Below, one piece after another: positions 25,679 to 36,962 of a stretch of 64,000 bases of DNA. The position numbers and the translations under genes were made by a program. The number at the start of each line of letters is the position of its first letter. The first letter of the stretch is position 1. This DNA comes from Peptacetobacter hiranonis (GTDB lineage Bacteria; Bacillota; Clostridia; Peptostreptococcales; Peptostreptococcaceae): NCBI RefSeq assembly GCF_008151785.1, contig NZ_CP036523.1, positions 620,001 through 684,000 of the forward strand, given 5' to 3'. The notes under the pieces are model-generated. The model was not told where the DNA came from. It ran no database searches and worked only from the letters and a program-made list of their open reading frames with translations.

Positions 25679-25999
25679 ATGAAAAAAGTTTATTTATTTT
25701 GCAGTAACGGAATGTCAACTAGTATGTTAGCTAGTAAAATGCAGGGAGTAGCAGATAGCCACAAATTACCAATAAAAGTTGCAGCTTTCCCTTACCCACA
25801 GATGGGAGATATATTAAAAAATGACTGTCCAGATTGTATACTTCTTGGACCTCAGATAAAATTCATGTATGAAGAAATAGTTGAACAGTACGGTTCATTA
25901 AATGTACCAATAGCTCTTATAGATCAGGGAGATTACGGTATGATGAACGGAGAAAAAGTTTTAAAAACAGCTATAAAATTAATAAAATCAAACAAATAA
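25679..25999 (+). CDS. PTS EIIB, lactose/cellobiose family
   Basis: The 106-residue protein has the P-loop-like MKKVYLFCSNGMSTSMLASKM with the phosphorylated Cys8, and DCILLGPQIKFMYEE, both typical of free-standing cellobiose-type EIIB. It should receive phosphate from the preceding EIIA and pass it to sugar bound by the EIIC encoded downstream. The 190-base gap before EIIC is an A-rich, low-complexity spacer with repeated CAAAACACAAAA-like units and no gene. Confidence 0.9.
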   Translation: MKKVYLFCSNGMSTSMLASKMQGVADSHKLPIKVAAFPYPQMGDILKNDCPDCILLGPQIKFMYEEIVEQYGSLNVPIALIDQGDYGMMNGEKVLKTAIKLIKSNK

Positions 26000-26190
26000 T
26001 TAATTAATAAAAATTAATATTAAATAAAAGTAATATCACAGTTTACAAAACATCAAAACACAAAATTAAAAAGAAAAAACACAAAAGTTAAAAAAGTAAA
26101 ATGAAGTAGCAAAACTAAGAATTAAAAACAATATCAAAATACAAAAATCAAAACAACAAAACACAAAAATTAAAAAGGAGAGATAGGCTT

Positions 26191-27537
26191 ATGATGAAAA
26201 AACTTGAAAAAGTTTTAATGCCTTTAGCAGAAGCTATAGGACGTAACAAATACTTAATGTCGATTCGTGATGGTTTCTTACTATCAACACCTCTATTAAT
26301 AGGTGGATCTATATTCCTATTAATAGCAAACTTCCCTATCCCAGCATGGATAGAATTTCTTGAAGGAACAGTTGTAAATCAGGCAACTGGACGGACTTTA
26401 GCAAGTTATATAGCAAAACCAGCAGACGCTACATTCACAATAATGGCAGTATTTGCAGTTATGGGTATTGCGTATTCTTTTGCAGAAAAATTAGGTACGA
26501 ATAAATTATTCGGTGCTGCTACAGCATTAGTTTCTTGGTTCTTAATAATGCCATATACAGTAACTGGTGAAGTTGATGTAAATGGTGTTGCTCAGGCAGT
26601 TAGTTTAACTGGTGTGCCTCTAGGATGGTTAGGAGCTAAAGGTATATTCGTTGGTATATTCTGTGCATTCATATCAGTACATATATATACATTTGTTGAA
26701 AAAAGAGGTTGGACAATAAAAATGCCAGCTGGTGTACCTCCAACAGTTGAGGAATCATTCGCAGCTTTAATACCAGCAGCAGTAGTTATGACAATATTCT
26801 TTGCTGTTAACTTAATATTCGGATACATGGGAACAGACGTATTCCAGATAATATTCGAATTCTTACAGACTCCACTTCTAAACTTAGGAGATACTTTAGG
26901 AGCAATGGTAATAGCTTACATATTCTTACATATATTCTGGTTCTTCGGAGTAAATGGTGGATCTGTTGTTGGTGCGGTATTCAACCCAATACTTCAGACT
27001 CTATCTGCAGGAAACGTAGCTGGAGAACATCACATAATATGCCAGCAGTTCCAGGATTTATTTGCAACATTTGGTGGTGCAGGTTCAACATTATCACTAG
27101 TAATAGCAATGTTATTATTCTGTAAATCAAAACGTATAAAAAATCTTGGTAAAATGTCATTAGTACCAGGTATATTCGGAATAAATGAACCAATACTATT
27201 CGGTTTACCAATAGTTTTAAACCCTGCTATGTTAGTACCATTCATATTAGTGCCAACTATAAACATAGTAATATCATACTTTGCAATGGCGATGAACTTT
27301 GTTCCAATATGTTCAGGTGTTAATATACCATGGACAACACCACTTGTAATATCAGGATTCCTTGCTACAAACTGGGCAGGTGCGTTACTACAGGCGGCAC
27401 TTCTAGTATTAGGTGTATTCATATACATGCCATTCATAAAAATACTAGACAAACAGTACTTACAGGAAGAAATGAGTAATGTTGAAGAAGATGATGAAGA
27501 TATATCATTAGATGACCTATCATTCGACGATCTATAA
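26191..27537 (+). CDS. PTS EIIC, lactose/cellobiose family
   Basis: The 448-residue permease has about ten membrane helices and family motifs MSIRDGFLLSTPLLIGGSIF, FWFFGVNGGSVVG, LVPGIFGINEPILFGLPIV and CSGVNIPWTTPLVISGFL. GINEPILFG is the conserved substrate-site segment. The C-terminus is strongly acidic (NVEEDDEDISLDDLSFDD). The sugar cannot be deduced from EIIC alone; the glycosylasparaginase-type gene downstream suggests a GlcNAc- or glycan-derived disaccharide or glycosyl-amino acid. The operon is likely activated by the LicR-type regulator upstream. Confidence 0.9.
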   Translation: MMKKLEKVLMPLAEAIGRNKYLMSIRDGFLLSTPLLIGGSIFLLIANFPIPAWIEFLEGTVVNQATGRTLASYIAKPADATFTIMAVFAVMGIAYSFAEKLGTNKLFGAATALVSWFLIMPYTVTGEVDVNGVAQAVSLTGVPLGWLGAKGIFVGIFCAFISVHIYTFVEKRGWTIKMPAGVPPTVEESFAALIPAAVVMTIFFAVNLIFGYMGTDVFQIIFEFLQTPLLNLGDTLGAMVIAYIFLHIFWFFGVNGGSVVGAVFNPILQTLSAGNVAGEHHIICQQFQDLFATFGGAGSTLSLVIAMLLFCKSKRIKNLGKMSLVPGIFGINEPILFGLPIVLNPAMLVPFILVPTINIVISYFAMAMNFVPICSGVNIPWTTPLVISGFLATNWAGALLQAALLVLGVFIYMPFIKILDKQYLQEEMSNVEEDDEDISLDDLSFDDL

Positions 27538-27557
27538 GATTTAGGAGATGATTTAAT

Positions 27558-28079
27558 ATGAAAATTATAATGATTTACGATCAGATACAGTCAGGTGCAG
27601 GTATAAAAGATGACCACGATGTACCTCTAGGCGCTAAAAAAGAAGTAATAGGGCCTGCTGTAATGATGGAACAGTCTTTAAAGAAAATAGGCGGAAAAGT
27701 AATAGCTTGTCTTTACTGCGGTGACGGTACTTATGCTGCTAACCCAGATGAAGTAAGTAGAAAACTTTGCGCAATGGTAAATAAATTAAAAGCAGATGTT
27801 GTAATGTGTGGACCATGCCTAAACTACTTAGGATATGGGAAAATGGCTGCTAGAGTAGCTAATGACATAAACAATACAACTGATGCAAAAGCATTTGCAG
27901 CTATGTCAGTAGAAAATGAAGAAACAATAGCTGAATACAAAGACAAAGTGCATATAATAAAAACACCTAAAAAAGGTGGATTTGGATTAAATGAATCATT
28001 AGACGCTATGTGTGAATTAGCAAAAGCTATGCACGAAGGCGCTGATTGTTCAGAAATAGTATCAAAATATTGTTTTTAA
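27558..28079 (+). CDS. GrdB-related protein (reductase component B N-terminal-like)
   Basis: The 173-residue protein resembles the N-terminal third of GrdB, the substrate-binding selenoprotein of glycine/sarcosine/betaine reductases: MKIIMIYDQIQSGAG, EVIGPAVMMEQSLKKIGGKV, CLYCGDGTYAANP and VVMCGPCLNYLGYG. GrdB is about 435 residues with a selenocysteine near its C-terminus; that part is absent here and no in-frame TGA is involved. It therefore cannot be a complete reductase. Short GrdB-related proteins occur in sugar-PTS operons, with unknown function. The position between EIIC and the glycosylasparaginase gene suggests it acts on the imported compound. Confidence 0.65.
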   Translation: MKIIMIYDQIQSGAGIKDDHDVPLGAKKEVIGPAVMMEQSLKKIGGKVIACLYCGDGTYAANPDEVSRKLCAMVNKLKADVVMCGPCLNYLGYGKMAARVANDINNTTDAKAFAAMSVENEETIAEYKDKVHIIKTPKKGGFGLNESLDAMCELAKAMHEGADCSEIVSKYCF

Positions 28080-28094
28080 ATTAAAAAATGGGGG

Positions 28095-28121
28095 AGGATG
28101 CTTTTTAGGAGGCATCCTTTC
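28095..28121 (+). terminator. Weak intra-operon terminator or processing hairpin
   Basis: AGGATGC pairs with GCATCCT, with a short broken T tail. It sits between the GrdB-like and amidohydrolase genes and probably gives partial read-through. Confidence 0.5.
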
Positions 28122-28146
28122 TGTATAATTATAGGAGGTAACGAAC

Positions 28147-29103
28147 ATGTGGGGAATAATAGCAACATGGCGTATGGCAGTAGAAGGAATAACAGAAGCA
28201 GATAAAATGCTAAAAGAAGGTGCTGATGCAGGGGATGCAATAGAAACAGCAATAAAAGAAGTAGAAGACTTCCCATTCTACAAATCAGTAGGATACGGTG
28301 GACTTCCAAATGAAGAGATGGAAGTTGAACTAGATGCAGCATACATGGATGGAGATACATTAGATATAGGTGCAGTAGCAGCAATAAAAGATTATGCAAA
28401 CCCAATATCAATAGCAAGAAGATTATCTCATGAAAAAGTAAACTGTATGTTAGTTGGAGATGGAGCTGAAAAATTTGCTCATAAAGAAGGATTTGAAAGA
28501 AAAAATATGCTTACAGATAGAGCAAAAATACACTACAAAAACAGAGTTAAAGAAGTTAAACAGCAGGAAATAAGCCCATATTCAGGACACGATACAGTAG
28601 GTATGGTTTGTCTTGATACTCATGGTAAAATGACTGCAGCTACTTCTACAAGTGGATTATTCATGAAGAGAAAAGGTAGAGTAGGGGATTCTCCAATATC
28701 AGGATCAGGATTCTACGTTGACTCAAAAATAGGTGGAGCAAGTGCAACAGGACTTGGTGAAGACCTTATGAAAGGATGTATATCTTATGAAATAGTAAGA
28801 CTTATGAAAGAAGGAAAACATCCTCAGGAAGCTTGTGAAATAGCGGTAAACGACTTAAACAAAGAATTAATAGAAAGAAGAGGAAAAGCTGGAGACTTAT
28901 CTCTAATAGCTATGAACAATAAAGGTGAATGGGGAGTTGCTACAAATATAGAAGGTTTCTCATTTGCAGTAGCTACAGAAGGACAGGAACCAATAGTATA
29001 CTTAACTAAAAATGTAGATGGTAAATGCATACATGAAGTAGCAAGCCAGGAATGGTTAGATAACTACATGAAAACAAGAACAGCACCATTGGAGGAAAAA
29101 TAA
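28147..29103 (+). CDS. Glycosylasparaginase / isoaspartyl peptidase family (Ntn-hydrolase)
   Basis: The 318-residue protein belongs to the asparaginase-2 family. The nucleophile is Thr150 in SGHDTVGMVCLD, which becomes N-terminal after autocleavage; GSGFYVDSKIGGASATGLGED is the conserved glycine-rich substrate loop. Glycosylasparaginases split GlcNAc-Asn; relatives act on beta-aspartyl peptides. There is no signal peptide, so it acts on imported material, which fits the PTS genes just upstream. Its stop codon abuts the start of the next gene. Substrate assignment to GlcNAc-Asn is inference from context. Confidence 0.82.
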   Translation: MWGIIATWRMAVEGITEADKMLKEGADAGDAIETAIKEVEDFPFYKSVGYGGLPNEEMEVELDAAYMDGDTLDIGAVAAIKDYANPISIARRLSHEKVNCMLVGDGAEKFAHKEGFERKNMLTDRAKIHYKNRVKEVKQQEISPYSGHDTVGMVCLDTHGKMTAATSTSGLFMKRKGRVGDSPISGSGFYVDSKIGGASATGLGEDLMKGCISYEIVRLMKEGKHPQEACEIAVNDLNKELIERRGKAGDLSLIAMNNKGEWGVATNIEGFSFAVATEGQEPIVYLTKNVDGKCIHEVASQEWLDNYMKTRTAPLEEK

Positions 29104-30210
29104 ATGGAAAAAAAGATAATTCGGCAGATTGAAAAAAATTCATCAGAAATGATTGAAGGAATTAAAAAGATTGTCAAGATGCCGAGTGTCGAAACAAAAG
29201 CCGAAGAAAATGCTCCATTTGGTAAGGATATAGCCTTAACTTTAGATGAAACATTGAAATTAGCAGAGAGCTTAGGTTTTGAAACTAAAAATCTTGATAA
29301 TTACATTGGATGGGCACAGTATGGAGAAGGTGAAGATTATATAGGGATAATAGGTCACTTAGATGTTGTTCCAGTTGGAGAAGGCTGGAAACACGATCCA
29401 TTTAGTGCACATGAAGAAGAAGGATATATTTACGCAAGAGGGATATTAGACAATAAAGGACCGATACTATCTTGTTTATACGCTTTATATGCAATAAAGC
29501 AGTTAAATGTAGAATTAAAAAGACCGGTCAGAATAATCTTTGGATGCGATGAAGAAACAGGATTTGAAGATTTAAAATACTACCTAGAAAAAGAAAAACC
29601 ACCTGTAATGGGATGGACACCAGACTGCAAATACCCAGTAGTATATGCAGAAAGAGGTAGAGCTGTTGTAGAAATTTCAACAGAAGAAAAAAACATAGCT
29701 GAATTCTTTGCGTTTGTAAATACATACTTTATGAACGCTAAGCCAAATGCGGAAAGCTTAGGTCTTGATTATAAGAGCGAAGAATTTGGTGTAAATGAAA
29801 TGAGAAATTATAAATTAAGATACGAGGACGGCAAAGTTATTTTCTCTGTAACATTCTCATATCCTGTGGGACTTACTGTAGAGAAGATAATAAGTACGAT
29901 AGAGGAAAAATCAAATGGAATGGAAGTAAAATGCGTAAGTCATTATACTCCAGTTAGATTTGAAAAAGACAGCGATATGGTTAGAAGTCTTCAGAATGCG
30001 TATGAGTTGGTTACAGGACTTGACGGAACTCCTGTGACAACAACTGGCGGAACATACGCAAAACTAATGCCTAATATAGTTCCATTTGGGCCAAGTTTCC
30101 CTGGACAGAAGGGAATAGGACATCTTCCAAATGAATGGATGAAGGTAGAAGATATCATATCAAATGCTAAGATATACGGACTAGGTATATATTACTTAGC
30201 CAATATATAG
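29104..30210 (+). CDS. M20-family peptidase (PepV/dipeptidase-like)
   Basis: The 368-residue protein has the M20 di-metal signatures: IGIIGHLDVVPVGEGW (metal His and Asp), YARGILDNKGP, FGCDEETGFED (catalytic Glu-Glu) and GGTYAKLMPNIVPFGPSFPG toward the end. The sequence resembles Firmicute dipeptidases and acylases of the PepV group but is shorter than PepV (about 470 residues), with a reduced lid domain. It starts directly after the stop of the glycosylasparaginase gene, so translation is coupled. It may trim amide or dipeptide products of the pathway. Confidence 0.83.
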   Translation: MEKKIIRQIEKNSSEMIEGIKKIVKMPSVETKAEENAPFGKDIALTLDETLKLAESLGFETKNLDNYIGWAQYGEGEDYIGIIGHLDVVPVGEGWKHDPFSAHEEEGYIYARGILDNKGPILSCLYALYAIKQLNVELKRPVRIIFGCDEETGFEDLKYYLEKEKPPVMGWTPDCKYPVVYAERGRAVVEISTEEKNIAEFFAFVNTYFMNAKPNAESLGLDYKSEEFGVNEMRNYKLRYEDGKVIFSVTFSYPVGLTVEKIISTIEEKSNGMEVKCVSHYTPVRFEKDSDMVRSLQNAYELVTGLDGTPVTTTGGTYAKLMPNIVPFGPSFPGQKGIGHLPNEWMKVEDIISNAKIYGLGIYYLANI

Positions 30211-30383
30211 GATTGTTTAGTTATTAAAATTATTTAGAGGATTATTTTAAAAGTATATAAAAGATTATTTAAAGGTTGATTGTAAAAAAGATTTGATTTA
30301 AAGGTTACCAGAAACACGCAAGTTAAAAACGACGGCATTACGTCAAAATAAGGATTATTATTTAATAGATAGGATTTGATAAA

Positions 30384-31124
30384 ATGGAAAAAATAGTTGA
30401 AATATGCTGCGGAAGTTATGAAGATGCGTACAATGCAGATAGAGCGGGTGCAAAGAGAATAGAGTTAAACAGTGCATTACATCTAGGAGGACTTACACCT
30501 TCTTTAGCTACATTAGTATTAACTAAAAAGAATACTAATCTTTCAGTTATATCAATGCTTAGACCAAGAGGTGCAGGTTTCCACTACAGCGATGTAGATT
30601 ATGAAGTGATGAAGATGGATGCAGAGCTTCTTATGAAAAATGGTTCAGATGGTTTAGCATTTGGATTTTTAACTGAAGATGGAGAAGTAGACAAAGAAAA
30701 AACTGCTGAGATTGTAAAAATAATAAAAGAATACAACGGAGAAGCTGTATTCCACAGAGCTTTTGACTGTGTAGCAGATCCATACAAGACTATGGAAACT
30801 TTAATCGAGCTTGGAATAGATAGAGTTCTTACAAGTGGATTAGAGCCAAAAGCTATAGAAGGAAAAGAAGTAATAAAAAATCTTCTGGAAAAATACGGTG
30901 ACAAAATAGAAATACTTGCAGGTAGTGGAGTTAATATAAGCAATATGGACGAAATAATGGACTATACTGGAATAAATCAGGTTCATAGTTCTTGTAAGGC
31001 TTGGGTTGAAGATCCAACAACTCACAAGAATAATGTAAGCTATTCTTATGCAAGTGCGCCAAATGAAATGAACTACGATGTAGTATCATACGAACTAGTT
31101 AAAAATATGATAGAAAATTTATAG
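30384..31124 (+). CDS. cutC: CutC family protein
   Basis: The 246-residue TIM-barrel protein opens with VEICCGSYEDAYNADRAGAKRIELN and carries SVISMLRPRGAGFHYSDVDY, VFHRAFDC and ILAGSGVNISN, all CutC signatures. CutC was named for copper tolerance, but the link is disputed and its enzymatic role is unknown. It is 173 bases after the M20 peptidase gene, in the same direction, and likely ends the operon. Association with PTS and amidohydrolase genes argues for a metabolic role here. Hairpin copy 5 lies between its stop and its terminator. Confidence 0.88.
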   Translation: MEKIVEICCGSYEDAYNADRAGAKRIELNSALHLGGLTPSLATLVLTKKNTNLSVISMLRPRGAGFHYSDVDYEVMKMDAELLMKNGSDGLAFGFLTEDGEVDKEKTAEIVKIIKEYNGEAVFHRAFDCVADPYKTMETLIELGIDRVLTSGLEPKAIEGKEVIKNLLEKYGDKIEILAGSGVNISNMDEIMDYTGINQVHSSCKAWVEDPTTHKNNVSYSYASAPNEMNYDVVSYELVKNMIENL

Positions 31125-31125
31125 A

Positions 31126-31275
31126 TTAATATATCTTGGGAATTGAAAACATAGACAAACTCCTCTCCAGCTTCGACGTGTGTAAAAGTAAAAAGTTATG
31201 TTGCAAACAAACTGCACGTCTCCAGATTGTCGAGGATGTTTTGTCTATGTTTTTCAATCCACTAAGTTACATTAA
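31126..31275 (+). repeat. TCCAG/ATTGTC hairpin element, copy 5 (long class)
   Basis: GGAATTGAAAACATAGACAAA pairs with TTTTGTCTATG ... TTTCAATCC, and weaker outer pairing extends it (TTAATATATCTT / AAGTTACATTAA). The core is TCCAG-CTTCGACGTG ... CACGTCTCCAG-ATTGTC. Arms are related to copies 1 and 2. It lies between the cutC stop and its terminator, in sense orientation, so it would be part of the cutC mRNA. Confidence 0.85.
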
Positions 31276-31284
31276 CTTATAAAC

Positions 31285-31323
31285 GAGGACTTGTTGCAAG
31301 TTTTGCAATAGGTCCTTTTTTAT
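31285..31323 (+). terminator. cutC operon terminator
   Basis: AGGAC-TT-GTTGCAA pairs with TTGCAA-TA-GGTCC, followed by six T. A fragment resembling the outer arm of copies 3 and 12 (CTTGGCAAACTTTTGAT) follows near 31358. Confidence 0.8.
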
Positions 31324-31556
31324 TACTATATTATATGTTTCGTAATATCTTTAATCTTGGCAAACTTTTGATATTATAGATATTCTATAGAGGTTAAATT
31401 AAAAACATAAATAAAAGGATAATTATATCGATGTTTTGTGATTGATAAGTAAAAGTTATTAGCTAGAATTGTCTGAATAGTGAAAAAGCTATTTTTAGAA
31501 AGGAAAAGTTATATAGGCTTAAAAAAAGCAAGTTAAAAAATTATCTATTAGGCGCT

Positions 31557-31649
31557 GTGGATATTTGTATTTATGCTCGAAAATCTATAGATAGGCATAA
31601 AAGTAATGTAAATTGTATACAAAAGAATAAGAATTATGAGTTAAATTAA
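31557..31649 (+). pseudogene. Possible serine recombinase N-terminal relic
   Basis: One short frame reads VDICIYARKSIDRHKSNV ... and stops after 30 codons. IYARKS followed by D and R is the start of the resolvase domain in large serine recombinases (pattern AIYARKSxDR, including the catalytic Ser). Nothing further of the protein is visible and there is no good ribosome site. I read it as a decayed integrase fragment, with moderate doubt because the match is short. Confidence 0.35.
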
Positions 31650-32073
31650 TAGAAAAAGAGTTGATTGATAAAAAAATAGCTAAAAAAATAAAAAAAGTAA
31701 AATTCAGAAAAAAGAATAATTAAATATAAACAACTTGCAAAAAGTGACAAGTTGTATATATTTTTGAAAACTGTAATACTTCAAATTGTTTCAAAAAAAA
31801 TCAAAGTTAAAATTACAGTTTTTCAAAATTATGACAATTCACAAATAGAGGGTATTGAAAGTAAAAATTGAAATTTCAATAAATATAGATAAAAACTATG
31901 AAAAAAATATATGCGAAATAAAAACTTTATGCAAAAAATTATTATCTAGCTTAAAAATGGAAAACGTATTCAAATTAAATTCAAAACGATAGAAAGTAAA
32001 AATGATTATGCAAAATAAGTTAGAAAATTGAAGAAATGCTTAAAAAACGATGCAAAAATTTAGATTTATGAAA
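31650..32073. other. AT-rich gap upstream of the V-ATPase operon
   Basis: No gene seen. Contents are the orphan terminator-like hairpin at 31731-31765 and a second long imperfect hairpin at about 31761-31829 (GAAAACTGTAAT / ATTACAGTTTTTC), followed by about 240 bases of low-complexity A/T sequence up to the V-ATPase promoter. Confidence 0.45.
31731..31765 (+). terminator. Orphan terminator-like hairpin
   Basis: CAACTTG pairs with CAAGTTG over a 10-base loop and is followed by a T-rich tail. No gene precedes it on the + strand, so it is either the 3' end of a small RNA or a leftover of a lost gene. Confidence 0.5.
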
Positions 32074-32102
32074 TTGACAAAATCGTAAAATAAAAATATA
32101 AT
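32074..32102 (+). promoter_or_regulatory. V-ATPase operon promoter
   Basis: Consensus TTGACA and TATAAT separated by 17 bases, about 60 bases before the first gene. Confidence 0.75.
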
Positions 32103-32164
32103 AAATATAATCTAAGAATATTATAAAAAGTTTGGCCAATTTCAAAAAGACAGGTGGTGAAGAG

Positions 32165-32480
32165 ATGTCATCTATTGAATTAATAAAAGTTATCAATGAA
32201 GCAGAAGAACAGGCCGATAAAATTAAAAAAGATGGAGTTCAGGAAGCGAAACAAATCGTAGCTGATGCAAATAAAAGAGCATCGCAGTTAATACTTGAAG
32301 CAGAAGACAAGGCAGATGCTGAATACAATTTAGCAATAAGCAAGGCCGAAGAAGAAGCTGGAAAGGTATATGATAATACTATTGAACAAACATCAGAAAA
32401 GAGCAGAGTGATTTTATCAGAAGCTGAAAAAAACATTCAAGCTGGAGTAAAGGTTGTTCTAGAAAGGATTGTGAAGTCTA

Positions 32481-32494
<14 letters not shown>
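32165..32494 (+). CDS. ntpF: V-type ATPase subunit G/H (NtpF)
   Basis: This 109-residue, almost entirely helical, charged protein (SSIELIKVINEAEEQADKI, then repeated AEEEA/EAE heptads) matches the peripheral-stalk G/H subunit that pairs with subunit E. It is the first gene of the operon and ends 14 bases inside the subunit I gene. The longest frame begins at a TTG at 32132, but the ribosome site GGTGGTGAAGAG lies just before ATG 32165, which also gives the expected MSS start. Confidence 0.82.
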
Positions 32495-34941
<2,447 letters not shown>

Positions 34942-34974
34942 TAACAACAGTAACAGTTTAAGGATGTGGATATA

Positions 34975-35550
34975 ATGAGTATTGAAAAAATAACAGAAAA
35001 AATACTTTCTGAAGCTCAGGGATATGCAGATGATGCTGTTGCTGAAGCAAGAAAACAGGAAGCAGAAATAATAGCTAAGGCACAGGCCGATGCAGATAAA
35101 ATACTTTTAAATGTCCAGAACAAGATAAAAGCTGAATCAGAAAAAGTATTCAGCAGAAGAAATTCGCTTGCTCAGCTTGAAACAAGAAAAATGCTTCTAA
35201 AAGCTAAACAGGATGCAGTTAATGAATGTTTCGAGAGAGCAGTTGCAGAAGTCCACAATATGGATGAGGAAAAATACATAGAGTTTCTAGCAGATACTTT
35301 ATCTGACATAGGTGTTAAATGTGGAGAAGTTCTTTTCAATGCTAAAGACGCTGAAGCTGTTGGAGAAAAAGTAGTTGTTCTGGCAAATGAAAAAGGAAAT
35401 AACTTTTGTTTATCAAGTAAAACAATAAATGCTAGTGGAGGATTCAAAGTTGTAGCTGGTAAAGTTGAAATAACTGCTACTATAGAATCTATAATTGAAG
35501 ATATAAAAGAAGAAATAACACCTGATGTGGTAAAGGCATTGTTCGAATAA
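34975..35550 (+). CDS. ntpE: V-type ATPase subunit E (NtpE)
   Basis: The 191-residue protein has an N-terminal coiled coil (IEKITEKILSEAQGYADDAV and following alanine/glutamate-rich heptads to about residue 80) and a C-terminal alpha/beta head that binds subunit B. It forms peripheral stalks with NtpF. ATG 34975 follows AAGGATGTGG; an in-frame GTG nine bases earlier lies inside that ribosome site and is rejected. Confidence 0.9.
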   Translation: MSIEKITEKILSEAQGYADDAVAEARKQEAEIIAKAQADADKILLNVQNKIKAESEKVFSRRNSLAQLETRKMLLKAKQDAVNECFERAVAEVHNMDEEKYIEFLADTLSDIGVKCGEVLFNAKDAEAVGEKVVVLANEKGNNFCLSSKTINASGGFKVVAGKVEITATIESIIEDIKEEITPDVVKALFE

Positions 35551-35590
35551 TACAAGGCTTATCCACTTTAAAGAAAGGGGATTGATTGAT

Positions 35591-36598
35591 TTGGCAAAGA
35601 TTAACGATAGAGATTACGTATTTGCCACTGCCTGTGTAAGAAGCGGAGAAAAAAATATGCTTAGCCACGACAAAATCGAAAAAATGGTTGAAAGTAAAAA
35701 TCCGGAAGAAGCACTAAAAGTACTTACAGAAATGGAATACGGTGGAGCTATTCCGGATGTAAAACCACAGGATTTCGAAGTGCTCTTAACACGGGAACAC
35801 AAAAGAACTTACGAATTTGTTAAATCAATAGTTCACGATCCTGAGTACTTTAACATATTTTTATATCAGTCAGACTACCATAATATAAAGGTTATATTAA
35901 AAGCAGAATTTTTAGGAACAGATCCTGAACCATTCTTTATGGGAAGTGGAAGTATAGATACTAAAGATCTTGTTAATATGGTAAGAGAAAGAGACTTCGT
36001 TGGAATGTCTACAGAGATGAAGGATGCTATAGAAGAGGTTCTAGACGTATTCGGAAGAACTAAGGATCCTCAGCAAGTAGATATAATTCTTGATAAAGCA
36101 TGCTATAAAGATATGATAAGACTTGCGGAAAAATCAGAAAATGCATATTTAAAAGGATATGTAAAACTTCTAATAGATACTATTAATTTAAGAATATTTG
36201 TCAGAATGAGAAGAATGAATAAATCTTGGGACTTCTTCTCTAAAGTGTTTATAGAAGGTGGAAATATAACAGAAAAATTCTTTATAGCAGGATACGATGA
36301 ACAGCTTGAAACATTTGCTGAAAAGCTAGTTTCTTATGGACTATCAGATGTCCTAGCTGAAAGTATTCCAATGCTTAAAGAAAGTGGCAGTTTCACAATG
36401 CTTGAAAAATTATGTGATAATCGTTTGATGGAATATGTAAAAGATTCAAGATATAAATCTTTTGGAATAGAAGCAATAGTTGGCTATATATTAGCTAAAG
36501 AAAACGAAATAAAAGCAGCCAGAATAATAATGGCTGGTAAGTTAGCTGGACTTCCATCAGATAGAATAAGAGAAAGGCTGAGAGTAAGTTATGTATAG
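35591..36598 (+). CDS. ntpC: V-type ATPase subunit C/d (NtpC)
   Basis: The 335-residue all-helical protein shows the family segments FATACVRSGEKNMLS, SDYHNIKVILKAEFLG and AKENEIKAARIIMAGKLAG near the C-terminus. Subunit C links the rotor stalk to the K ring. No ATG is available: TTG 35591, about 10 bases after AAAGGGG, is chosen over TTG 35582, which is too close to the ribosome site. The end overlaps ntpG by 8 bases. Confidence 0.9.
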   Translation: MAKINDRDYVFATACVRSGEKNMLSHDKIEKMVESKNPEEALKVLTEMEYGGAIPDVKPQDFEVLLTREHKRTYEFVKSIVHDPEYFNIFLYQSDYHNIKVILKAEFLGTDPEPFFMGSGSIDTKDLVNMVRERDFVGMSTEMKDAIEEVLDVFGRTKDPQQVDIILDKACYKDMIRLAEKSENAYLKGYVKLLIDTINLRIFVRMRRMNKSWDFFSKVFIEGGNITEKFFIAGYDEQLETFAEKLVSYGLSDVLAESIPMLKESGSFTMLEKLCDNRLMEYVKDSRYKSFGIEAIVGYILAKENEIKAARIIMAGKLAGLPSDRIRERLRVSYV

Positions 36599-36914
36599 AA
36601 TAGGAGTAATAGGTGACAGAGATAGTGTTGTAGGGTTTAAAGCTGTTGGACTAGATACATACCCTTGTATGAACTCAGACGAAGCTAAAAAAATTCTACA
36701 CAAACTTGTAACTGAAGGGAATTTCGCTATTATCTACATAACAGAAAGTCTATGCAAAGATATGATAGAAGAAATAGACAGCTATAAATCACTAATGACA
36801 CCAGCTATAATCCCTATACCAGGAGTTGACGGAAGCTTAGGAATAGGAATAGCAGGAGTTAAAAAGAATGTAGAAAAAGCAGTTGGAGCTGATATTCTTT
36901 TCGGAGATAAGTAA
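36591..36914 (+). CDS. ntpG: V-type ATPase subunit F (NtpG)
   Basis: The 107-residue Rossmann-like protein opens with YRIGVIGDRDSVVGFKAVGLD and has NFAIIYITESL and IPIPGVDGSLGIG, the standard features of the central-stalk F subunit (called NtpG in E. hirae). It binds subunit D in the rotor. It overlaps ntpC by 8 bases. Confidence 0.92.
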   Translation: MYRIGVIGDRDSVVGFKAVGLDTYPCMNSDEAKKILHKLVTEGNFAIIYITESLCKDMIEEIDSYKSLMTPAIIPIPGVDGSLGIGIAGVKKNVEKAVGADILFGDK

Positions 36915-36962
36915 GAAAACAAATTATTAATTTTAATTAATATAGAAAGAAACGGTGATAAA

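Noticed and set aside
27558-28079. Selenoprotein reading of the GrdB-like gene
   Set aside because: The gene ends with TAA well before the selenocysteine region of GrdB, and no in-frame TGA or SECIS-like hairpin is needed to read it.
28076-28417. Leucine-rich minus-strand frame over the start of the glycosylasparaginase gene
   Set aside because: Antisense shadow with extreme Leu content and no ribosome site.
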